Assembly: GCA_029859085.1 (NCBI GenBank)
Contig: JAOUDU010000186.1
Coordinates: 1 to 6,057 of the forward strand
Direction: 5' to 3'
Length of the DNA stretch: 6,057 nucleotides
DNA from: Gammaproteobacteria bacterium
GTDB lineage: Bacteria > Pseudomonadota > Gammaproteobacteria > Pseudomonadales > Halieaceae
Positions 1 through 6,057 of this stretch are shown piece after piece. How positions within the stretch are numbered: position 1 is the stretch's first letter; each line of letters starts with the position of its first letter. The notes beneath the pieces are model-generated. The model ran no database searches and was not told the origin of the DNA. It was given only the letters and a program-made list of their open reading frames with translations. The translations under genes were made by a program, and so were the position numbers.

Positions 1-2248
1 GGAGGAGCATCAGGCCCCGCATACCCGCCAGCTGGCGGATCTGGGCGGGAGAACCCCGGGCGCCCGAGTCGGCGTAGATGTAAACCGAGTTGAACGAAGC
101 CTGCTGCTCCTCCTTGCCTTCGCGGTTGATCACCGTTTCCTTCGACAGGCCTTCCATCATGGACTTGGAAACCAGGTCGTTGGCGCGGGACCAGATGTCG
201 ATGACCTTGTTGTACTTCTCACCCTGGGTTACCAGGCCGGCGGCGTACTGCTGCTCGATTTCCTTCACCTCGGCGTCGGCCCGGGCGATCAACTCCGCCT
301 TGGCGGCCGGGATCTCGAAGTCGTTCACGCCGATAGACGAACCGGAGCGGGTGGAATACTCGTAACCGGTGTACATCAGCTGGTCGGCAAATATAACCGT
401 CGCCTTCAGGCCGACCGCGCGGTAACAGCGGTTGATGATCCGGGAAATGGCTTTCTTGGCCATCGGCTGGTTGACCATCTCAAAGGCGATACCCTTGGGC
501 ACGATCTCCCATAACAGGGCGCGGCCCACGGTGGTATCGGCCACGAAGGTGCGTTCGAGGCGCTCGCCCTCGTCCGTGTTGATCACTTCGTGGACCCGCA
601 CCTTGACCCTTGCCTGCAGGTGTACATGGCCGCCGAAATAGGCGCGGTGTACTTCCGAGACATTGGCAAACGCGGTGCCCTCGCCCTTGGCGTTAACCCG
701 CTCGCGGGTCATGTAGTACAAGCCCAGCACCACGTCCTGCGAAGGCACGATGATCGGCTCGCCGTTGGCGGGCGACAGGATGTTGTTGGTGGACATCATC
801 AGCGCGCGGGCTTCCAGCTGCGCCTCGATCGTCAGCGGCACGTGGACCGCCATCTGGTCACCGTCGAAGTCGGCGTTATACGCGGCGCACACCAGGGGGT
901 GCAGCTGGATCGCCTTGCCCTCGATCAGCACCGGCTCGAACGCCTGGATACCCAGGCGGTGCAGGGTCGGTGCGCGGTTCAGCAGGACCGGGTGCTCGCG
1001 GATCACCTCGGCCAGGATATCCCAGACCTCCGGCGGCTCGCGCTCGACCATTTTCTTGGCGGCCTTGATGGTTGTGGCCAGGCCGCGCGCTTCCAGCTTG
1101 CCGAAGATAAAGGGCTTGAACAGTTCCAGCGCCATTTTCTTGGGGAGCCCGCACTGGTGCAGGCGCAGGGTCGGGCCCACCACGATAACGGAGCGGCCGG
1201 AATAATCGACGCGCTTGCCCAGCAGGTTCTGGCGGAACCGGCCCTGCTTGCCCTTGATCATGTCGGCCAGGGACTTCAGCGGGCGCTTGTTGGAGCCGGT
1301 GATGGCGCGGCCGCGACGGCCGTTGTCCAGCAGGGCATCCACGGACTCCTGCAGCATGCGCTTCTCGTTGCGCACGATGATATCGGGCGCATTCAGGTCG
1401 AGCAGGCGCTTGAGGCGATTGTTGCGGTTGATCACCCGGCGGTACAGGTCGTTCAGGTCGGAGGTGGCGAACCGGCCGCCGTCCAGCGGTACCAGCGGAC
1501 GCAGGTCCGGCGGCAGCACGGGCAGCACCCGCAGCACCATCCACTCGGGCTTGTTGCCGGAGTTGGCGAAGGCCTCCATCAGCTTGAGGCGCTTGGACAG
1601 CTTCTTGATCTTGGTCTCTGAGTTGGTCGCGGGAATCTCTTCGCGCAGGGTCGCTATTTCCTGTTCGAGGTTCAGCTGGACCATCAGGTCCTGGATCGCC
1701 TCGGCGCCCATCTTGGCGGCGAACTCGTCACCGAACTCTTCCATTGCCTCGTAGTACTGTTCGTCGGACAGCAACTGCCCCTGCTCCAGGGTGGTCATGC
1801 CGGGATCGGTCACCACGTAGGACTCGAAGTACAGTACCCGTTCGATATCGCGCAGGGTCATGTCCAGCAGCAGGCCGATACGCGAGGGCAGCGACTTGAG
1901 GAACCAGATATGCGCGACCGGGCTGGCCAGCTCGATATGGCCCATGCGCTCCCGGCGCACCTTGGCCAGGGCTACTTCAACACCACATTTTTCACAAATG
2001 ACGCCGCGGTGCTTGAGTCGCTTGTATTTGCCGCACAGGCACTCGTAATCCTTCACCGGCCCGAAGATCTTGGCGCAGAACAGTCCGTCCCGCTCGGGCT
2101 TGAAGGTGCGATAGTTGATGGTTTCCGGCTTCTTCACTTCGCCGAATGACCAGGAGCGTATCATCTCCGGTGATGCCAGGCCGATGCGAATGGCGTCAAA
2201 CTCTTCTGTATGTCCCTGGGACTTCAACAAATTAAGTAAGTCTTTCAA
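1..2248 (-). CDS. rpoC: DNA-directed RNA polymerase subunit beta prime, N-terminal 749 residues (partial)
   Basis: RpoC is the largest subunit of the RNA polymerase core. It carries the catalytic magnesium site and the clamp that contacts DNA and sigma. The protein starts [20 protein letters not shown] and numbers like E. coli over the visible part: zinc-ribbon cysteines at 70, 72, 85 and 88; clamp-helix sigma contacts R275 and E295; the switch-2 segment [20 protein letters not shown] at about 332-351; R425 and P427 in [10 protein letters not shown]; the metal loop NADFDGD at 458-464; and R731, R738, L746 and M747 in the SGARGS...RGLM segment. The TTG start is chosen because the family N-terminus begins exactly there and a GGAGG lies 7 bases upstream. 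The gene follows rpoB by 82 bases in the same transcript. It is cut by the window edge at about half the usual length. Residues 748-749 (Leu-Leu) do not fit the family, where Ala/Ser-Lys/Arg-Pro-Asp-Gly is usual. Residue 302 is Ser where E. coli has Ala, and 724-725 are Ile-Tyr where E. coli has Met-Met. The identification is certain. Confidence 0.98.
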   Translation of the reverse strand, partial: MKDLLNLLKSQGHTEEFDAIRIGLASPEMIRSWSFGEVKKPETINYRTFKPERDGLFCAKIFGPVKDYECLCGKYKRLKHRGVICEKCGVEVALAKVRRERMGHIELASPVAHIWFLKSLPSRIGLLLDMTLRDIERVLYFESYVVTDPGMTTLEQGQLLSDEQYYEAMEEFGDEFAAKMGAEAIQDLMVQLNLEQEIATLREEIPATNSETKIKKLSKRLKLMEAFANSGNKPEWMVLRVLPVLPPDLRPLVPLDGGRFATSDLNDLYRRVINRNNRLKRLLDLNAPDIIVRNEKRMLQESVDALLDNGRRGRAITGSNKRPLKSLADMIKGKQGRFRQNLLGKRVDYSGRSVIVVGPTLRLHQCGLPKKMALELFKPFIFGKLEARGLATTIKAAKKMVEREPPEVWDILAEVIREHPVLLNRAPTLHRLGIQAFEPVLIEGKAIQLHPLVCAAYNADFDGDQMAVHVPLTIEAQLEARALMMSTNNILSPANGEPIIVPSQDVVLGLYYMTRERVNAKGEGTAFANVSEVHRAYFGGHVHLQARVKVRVHEVINTDEGERLERTFVADTTVGRALLWEIVPKGIAFEMVNQPMAKKAISRIINRCYRAVGLKATVIFADQLMYTGYEYSTRSGSSIGVNDFEIPAAKAELIARADAEVKEIEQQYAAGLVTQGEKYNKVIDIWSRANDLVSKSMMEGLSKETVINREGKEEQQASFNSVYIYADSGARGSPAQIRQLAGMRGLMLL
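857..877 (-). other. Beta prime catalytic magnesium loop NADFDGD
   Basis: Residues 458-464 are Asn-Ala-Asp-Phe-Asp-Gly-Asp. The three aspartates at 460, 462 and 464 hold the catalytic magnesium in all multisubunit RNA polymerases. The motif is intact and numbered as in E. coli, which also shows there is no net insertion or deletion over the first 464 residues. Confidence 0.98.
1985..2041 (-). other. Beta prime N-terminal zinc ribbon (Cys70, Cys72, Cys85, Cys88)
   Basis: The encoded segment [20 protein letters not shown] has the four cysteines at exactly the E. coli positions. In the family this ribbon binds one zinc and sits near the upstream DNA and RNA exit side of the enzyme. All four ligands are present, so the site should be functional. 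Confidence 0.95.
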
Positions 2249-2255
2249 GGCGTTT

Positions 2256-2260
2256 CCTCC
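2256..2260 (-). promoter_or_regulatory. Shine-Dalgarno sequence of rpoC
   Basis: The minus strand reads GTGGAGGAAACGCC-TTG. GGAGG lies 7 bases before the TTG, which is ideal spacing. It decides the rpoC start, since no ATG or GTG is placed to give the conserved N-terminus MKDLLNLLK. The GGAGG can also pair with an upstream CCTC (2263-2266) in a 4-bp stem with a GTG loop, which is too weak to call a switch. Confidence 0.88.
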
Positions 2261-2283
2261 ACGAGGTTAATGCTTCCAGGTTC

Positions 2284-2302
2284 GGCAGCGCCAGGCGCCG
2301 CC
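2284..2302 (-). other. GC-rich hairpin in the rpoB-rpoC spacer
   Basis: The minus strand reads GGCGGCGCCTGGCGCTGCC. The first 7 bases pair with the last 7 (six Watson-Crick pairs plus one G-U), leaving a 5-base loop CCUGG that can close by one further C-G pair. No U-tract follows (the next bases are GAACCTGG), so it is not a Rho-independent terminator. It starts 28 bases after the rpoB stop and ends 35 bases before the rpoC start. It may protect the mRNA end, be an RNase target, or have no function. The pairing is read directly from the sequence; any role is inference. Confidence 0.55.
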
Positions 2303-2330
2303 TTCACCACTGAGTCCAATGTTACGTTTG

Positions 2331-5300
2331 TTACTCGCTCTCGAGCTCGATATCGATACCGAGGGATCGTATCTCCTTAACCAACACATTGAAGGACTCG
2401 GGCATACCCGGCTCCATTCGATGGTCACCATCGACAATGTTCTTGTACATCTTGGTCCGTCCGGCCACGTCGTCGGATTTGACCGTCAGCATTTCCTGCA
2501 AGGTGTAGGCGGCACCGTATGCTTCCAGTGCCCAGACCTCCATCTCCCCGAAACGCTGGCCGCCAAACTGCGCCTTGCCACCCAGCGGCTGCTGGGTTAC
2601 CAGGCTGTAGGAGCCGGTCGAACGCGCGTGCATCTTGTCGTCGACCAGGTGGTTCAGCTTCAGCATGTACATATAGCCGACCGTAACCGGGCGATCGAAC
2701 GCCTCGCCGGTGCGGCCGTCATAGAGGGTGAACTGGCCACTCTCCGGCAGGTCTGCCAGCTTGAGCAGGTCCTTGATGGACTCCTCTGCGGCGCCATCAA
2801 ATACCGGGGTCGCCATGGGCACACCGCCCACCAGGTTGCCCGCCAATTCCATGATCTCGGCGTCGCTGAGGGATTTCAGGTCCTCGGTGCGCCCGGCACC
2901 ATTGTTGTAGATGGTCTCGAGGAACTTGCGGACATCCGCGACCTTGCGCTGCTCCTTGATCATGGCGTCGATCTTGTCGCCAAGACCTTTGGCCGCCATC
3001 CCCAGGTGAGTCTCGAGGATCTGGCCCACGTTCATACGGGACGGCACACCCAGCGGGTTGAGCACGATATCAACCGGCTCCCCGTTTTCATCGTAGGGCA
3101 TATCCTCGACCGGCATGATGACCGAGATGACACCCTTGTTACCGTGCCGGCCCGCCATCTTGTCACCGGGCTGGATACGGCGCTTGATCGCCAGGTACAC
3201 CTTGACGATCTTGAGCACGCCCGGGGCCAGGTCGTCGCCGCTCTGCAGCTTGCGCTTCTTGTCCTCGAACCGCTCTTCCAGCAGCTTGTTCTGCTCTTCC
3301 AGCTGGCGCTGTGCGGAAGCGATAGCCTCATTGACGTCGGCTTCGGCCAGCTTGAGCTTGAACCACTGGTCGCGGTCGAGATCGGCCAGTACCGCGGCAG
3401 TGAGGGCAGTACCCTTGGCCAGGCCCGCGCCGCTCACCGTTTTCTTGCCTTCGAGCAGGGTTTCCAGGCGAGCGAACGTCGCCTCCTCGAAGATCCGGTA
3501 CTCCTCCTTCAGGTCCTTGCGATAATCGTCCAGCTGGTACTTCTCGATCTGCAGGGCTCGGGCATCCTTTTCCAGGCCGTCCCGGGTAAAGACCTGCACG
3601 TCGATGACGGTACCCTTGGTGCTCGAGGGCACCCGCAGGGATGTATCTTTCACATCCGACGCCTTCTCACCGAAAATGGCGCGCAGCAGTTTTTCTTCCG
3701 GGGTCAGCTGGGTCTCGCCCTTGGGCGTTACCTTGCCTACCAGGATATCGCCGGCGTCGACCTCGGCGCCGATGTAGACAATGCCGGACTCGTCCAGCTT
3801 GGCCAGGGCACTTTCGCCGACATTGGGGATATCCCCGGTGATCTCCTCGGAACCGAGCTTGGTGTCGCGGGCGATACAGGTCAGTTCCTGTATATGGATG
3901 GTAGTGAAGCGATCTTCCTTCACCACCCGCTCGGAAACCAGGATGGAGTCCTCAAAGTTGTAGCCGTTCCAGGGCATGAACGCGATACGCATGTTCTGGC
4001 CCAGGGCCAGTTCACCCATGTCGATGGAGGGACCGTCGCCGAGGATATCTCCCCGCTCGATCACATCGCCCTGGCGCACGATCGGGCGCTGGTTGATGCA
4101 GGTGTTCTGGTTGGAGCGCGTGTACTTGGTCAGGTTGTAGATATCAACCGGCGCCTCGTCGACACCCCCATCGGCCTCGCTGACCCGCACCACAATCCGG
4201 CTCGCATCGACGGAGTCGACCACGCCGGAACGCTTGGCAACGACACAAACCCCGGAGTCAGCGGCAACATAGCGCTCCATGCCTGTCCCCACCAGCGGTT
4301 TGTCACTGACAAGCGTAGGCACAGCCTGGCGCTGCATGTTTGAGCCCATCAGTGCGCGGTTGGCGTCGTCGTGCTCGAGGAACGGAATCAGGGCCGCGGC
4401 CACCGACACCACCTGCTTGGGCGACACGTCCATGTAGTCCACGCGCTCGGGCGGCATGACGGTAAATTCATTCATGTGGCGCACGGCGATGAGGTCATCG
4501 ACGAACTTCATGTTCTTGTCCAGGGTCGCAGAGGCCTGGGCAATGACATGCTCCGCCTCGTTGATCGCTGACAGGAACTCGATCTCGTCAGTCACCTTGC
4601 CGTTGACCACCTTGCGATACGGGCTTTCCAGGAAGCCGTACTCATTGGTGCGGGCATAGGTCGCCAGTGAGTTGATCAGGCCTATGTTCGGGCCTTCAGG
4701 CGTCTCGATGGGGCACACCCGGCCGTAGTGGGTGGGGTGCACGTCCCGGACTTCGAAACCCGCGCGCTCGCGGGTCAGGCCGCCCGGCCCAAGTGCCGAA
4801 ACGCGGCGCTTGTGGGTCACTTCCGACAGCGGGTTGTTCTGGTCCATGAACTGGGACAACTGGCTGGACCCGAAGAACTCCTTCACCGCCGCCGAAACCG
4901 GCTTGGCATTGATCAGGTCCTGCGGCATCAGGCCTTCGCTCTCCGCCATTGAGAGGCGTTCCTTCACCGCGCGCTCGACCCGTACCAGGCCGACCCGGAA
5001 CTGGTTTTCAGCCATCTCGCCCACGGAGCGCACACGCCGGTTACCCAGGTGGTCGATATCGTCGACCATGCCCCGCCCGTTGCGGATGGCAACCAGGGTT
5101 CGCAGCACGTCGACAATGTCCTCCCGGTCGAGTACGCCACTGCCCTCGACCTCTTCCCGGCCCAGGCGACGGTTGAACTTCATCCGGCCAACGGCGGACA
5201 GGTCGTAGCGATCGGCGGAGAAGAACAGGTTCTGGAACAGGTTCTCGGCGGACTCCTTGGTAGGCGGCTCGCCGGGGCGCATCATGCGATAGATCTCCAC

Positions 5301-6057
5301 CAGGGCCTCGAGCTCATTGCGGGTGGAATCCTGGCGCAGGGTGTGGGAAATAAACGGACCACAGTCCAGTTCATTGGTGTAAAGGGTCTCGATGACATCG
5401 ACACCGGCCTCGGCCAGGGTGGCCATGATGTCAGCGGTGATCTCGGTGTTGCACTCGACCAGGACCTCGCCGGTTTTCTTGTCGACGACATTCTTGGCCA
5501 GCGCACGTCCGTGCACGTAATCCGAAGGGATTTCCAGCTGGGTGACCTTGGCTTCTTCCAGCTCGCGGATGTGGCGCGCAGTGATACGGCGACCCTCCTC
5601 CACGACAACCTTCTTGCCGGCCTTGATATCAAAGGCGGCAACGTCACCGCGCAGGCGCTCGGGGATCAGCGTCATGGTCAAGACGCCTTTCTTGTCCCTC
5701 TTGAAGGTGTTGACCTCGTAGAACATGTCGAGGATTTCTTCCGCCTGGTAGCCCAGGGCGCGCAGCAGAATGGTCGCCGGCAGCTTGCGGCGGCGATCGA
5801 TGCGCACGAATACCAGGTCCTTCGGGTCGAACTCGAAGTCCAGCCATGAGCCGCGGTAGGGAATCACACGGGCGGAATAAAGCAGCTTGCCGGAGGAGTG
5901 GGTCTTGCCCTTGTCGTGGTCGAAAAACACGCCGGGAGAACGATGCAGCTGGGACACGATAACCCGCTCGGTGCCGTTCACAACAAAGGTGCCGTTTTCG
6001 GTCATCAGGGGAATCTCCCCCATATAGACCTCCTGCTCCTTGATGTCCTTGATGGTT
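2331..6057 (-). CDS. rpoB: DNA-directed RNA polymerase subunit beta, lacking about 112 N-terminal residues (partial)
   Basis: RpoB is the second-largest core subunit. It forms one jaw of the cleft, contacts the RNA-DNA hybrid and is the target of rifampicin. The frame is open from the right edge ([18 protein letters not shown], equal to E. coli about residue 113 onward) to TAA at 2331-2333, giving 1,241 complete codons. The ATG at 6023 is internal, because homology continues upstream of it. In order are the lobe and protrusion, the rifampicin region (4791-4868), the [10 protein letters not shown] motif with the acidic pair equal to E. coli E813/D814 (3948-3953), a lineage-variable insertion (about 3228-3578), [12 protein letters not shown] with lysines equal to K1065 and K1073 (3132-3164), [10 protein letters not shown] with R1106, and the C-terminal [20 protein letters not shown] and [20 protein letters not shown] segments that bind beta prime. 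The end, [11 protein letters not shown], is Pseudomonas-like. The full protein would be about 1,353 residues, slightly longer than the 1,342 of E. coli because of the insertion. It lies just upstream of rpoC in the usual operon. Confidence 0.98.
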   Translation of the reverse strand, partial: TIKDIKEQEVYMGEIPLMTENGTFVVNGTERVIVSQLHRSPGVFFDHDKGKTHSSGKLLYSARVIPYRGSWLDFEFDPKDLVFVRIDRRRKLPATILLRALGYQAEEILDMFYEVNTFKRDKKGVLTMTLIPERLRGDVAAFDIKAGKKVVVEEGRRITARHIRELEEAKVTQLEIPSDYVHGRALAKNVVDKKTGEVLVECNTEITADIMATLAEAGVDVIETLYTNELDCGPFISHTLRQDSTRNELEALVEIYRMMRPGEPPTKESAENLFQNLFFSADRYDLSAVGRMKFNRRLGREEVEGSGVLDREDIVDVLRTLVAIRNGRGMVDDIDHLGNRRVRSVGEMAENQFRVGLVRVERAVKERLSMAESEGLMPQDLINAKPVSAAVKEFFGSSQLSQFMDQNNPLSEVTHKRRVSALGPGGLTRERAGFEVRDVHPTHYGRVCPIETPEGPNIGLINSLATYARTNEYGFLESPYRKVVNGKVTDEIEFLSAINEAEHVIAQASATLDKNMKFVDDLIAVRHMNEFTVMPPERVDYMDVSPKQVVSVAAALIPFLEHDDANRALMGSNMQRQAVPTLVSDKPLVGTGMERYVAADSGVCVVAKRSGVVDSVDASRIVVRVSEADGGVDEAPVDIYNLTKYTRSNQNTCINQRPIVRQGDVIERGDILGDGPSIDMGELALGQNMRIAFMPWNGYNFEDSILVSERVVKEDRFTTIHIQELTCIARDTKLGSEEITGDIPNVGESALAKLDESGIVYIGAEVDAGDILVGKVTPKGETQLTPEEKLLRAIFGEKASDVKDTSLRVPSSTKGTVIDVQVFTRDGLEKDARALQIEKYQLDDYRKDLKEEYRIFEEATFARLETLLEGKKTVSGAGLAKGTALTAAVLADLDRDQWFKLKLAEADVNEAIASAQRQLEEQNKLLEERFEDKKRKLQSGDDLAPGVLKIVKVYLAIKRRIQPGDKMAGRHGNKGVISVIMPVEDMPYDENGEPVDIVLNPLGVPSRMNVGQILETHLGMAAKGLGDKIDAMIKEQRKVADVRKFLETIYNNGAGRTEDLKSLSDAEIMELAGNLVGGVPMATPVFDGAAEESIKDLLKLADLPESGQFTLYDGRTGEAFDRPVTVGYMYMLKLNHLVDDKMHARSTGSYSLVTQQPLGGKAQFGGQRFGEMEVWALEAYGAAYTLQEMLTVKSDDVAGRTKMYKNIVDGDHRMEPGMPESFNVLVKEIRSLGIDIELESE
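3228..3578 (-). other. Lineage-variable insertion of RpoB (region of E. coli SI2/beta-i9)
   Basis: Between VFTRDG and SGDDLAPG the protein carries a charged, largely helical insertion that corresponds to E. coli residues of about 938-1042. Counting conserved residues on both sides (E813 before, K1065 after) shows it is 12 residues longer than in E. coli. Its content, with [24 protein letters not shown] and FEDKKRKLQ, resembles the Pseudomonas version as I recall it. The stretch rich in Glu, Gln, Lys and Leu ([20 protein letters not shown]) is likely helical or coiled coil. The boundaries are approximate. Confidence 0.7.
4791..4868 (-). other. Rifampicin-resistance-determining region of rpoB
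   Basis: This segment equals E. coli residues 508-533 and includes [20 protein letters not shown]. The residues whose change commonly gives resistance (L511, S512, Q513, D516, S522, H526, R529, S531, L533 in E. coli numbering) all carry the susceptible form. The differences from E. coli are conservative Ile-to-Val changes, in EVTHK and in KRRVSALGP. By genotype, the target itself is predicted to be rifampicin-sensitive. Confidence 0.9.

Noticed and set aside
876..1544. Minus-strand open frame of 222 codons inside rpoC
   Set aside because: It is an out-of-frame reading of rpoC, rich in Ala, Pro, Gly and Arg. The in-frame reading gives conserved RpoC through the whole stretch.
590..1621. Plus-strand open frame of 343 codons opposite rpoC
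   Set aside because: It has the same codon-aligned antisense relation to rpoC. Its composition is rich in His, Gln, Val, Leu and Gly, as expected from reversed coding sequence.
2284..2302. The spacer hairpin as a Rho-independent terminator
   Set aside because: No run of T follows the stem on the minus strand, and terminating here would cut off rpoC.
2319..4343. Plus-strand open frame of 674 codons opposite rpoB
   Set aside because: It is exactly codon-aligned with rpoB, so its stops could arise only where rpoB uses TTA, CTA or TCA. These are rare codons in this GC-rich, highly expressed gene. The protein shows no recognisable domain, and the rpoB reading on the other strand is certain.
4791..4868. 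Rifampicin-resistance mutation in rpoB
   Set aside because: All the commonly mutated positions carry the susceptible residue; only conservative Ile-to-Val differences from E. coli are seen.
5049..5849. Plus-strand open frame of 266 codons opposite rpoB
   Set aside because: It is a codon-aligned antisense shadow with no independent evidence of a gene.
6021..6023. ATG at 6023 as the start of rpoB
   Set aside because: The frame stays open to the window edge, and the 11 codons upstream ([11 protein letters not shown]) match the conserved RpoB sequence, so this Met is internal.
1..6057. Mobile element, CRISPR array, intein, tRNA or an undescribed system in the window
   Set aside because: Both genes are continuous and collinear with the RNA polymerase family, with no intein-like insertion, no direct repeat array and no room for other genes beyond the 82-base spacer.

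Overview
The window is a 6,057-base piece of a GC-rich bacterial chromosome. It is almost entirely the two large RNA polymerase subunit genes, both on the minus strand: rpoB (beta), which enters from the right edge, then an 82-base spacer, then rpoC (beta prime), which runs off the left edge. Neither gene is complete. RpoB lacks about 112 N-terminal residues. RpoC has residues 1-749 of roughly 1,400.

Both proteins are of gammaproteobacterial type. Recalled E. coli and Pseudomonas sequences align almost without gaps. The variable insertion of RpoB (with QWFKL and [14 protein letters not shown] segments, here EDKKRKLQ) and the RpoB C-terminus look closer to Pseudomonas than to Enterobacteria. 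This suggests a pseudomonad or Cellvibrio/Haliea-like marine lineage. That placement rests on memory of family sequences, not on a search.

Layout from left to right on the plus strand: 1-2248, rpoC 5' portion, with a TTG start at 2248 and a good Shine-Dalgarno sequence; 2249-2330, spacer holding a GC-rich hairpin and the rpoC ribosome binding site; 2331-6057, rpoB 3' portion, with a TAA stop at 2331. No promoter or Rho-independent terminator is visible, as expected inside the rplKAJL-rpoBC operon. There is no gene-free stretch longer than 82 bases.

Beta and beta prime together form the catalytic cleft of RNA polymerase. The visible catalytic residues are intact: the magnesium-binding NADFDGD of beta prime, and the E/D pair and lysines of beta. 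I read every rpoC codon and found no in-frame stop or frameshift, and the rpoB frame is open throughout.

I do not see a new biological system here. The points that merit a look are small: the last 7 bases at the left edge depart from an otherwise nearly invariant RpoC motif and look like an assembly or chimera edge; rpoC uses a TTG start inside a sharply AT-rich initiation region; and the spacer holds a hairpin. Long open frames on the plus strand are codon-aligned antisense shadows.
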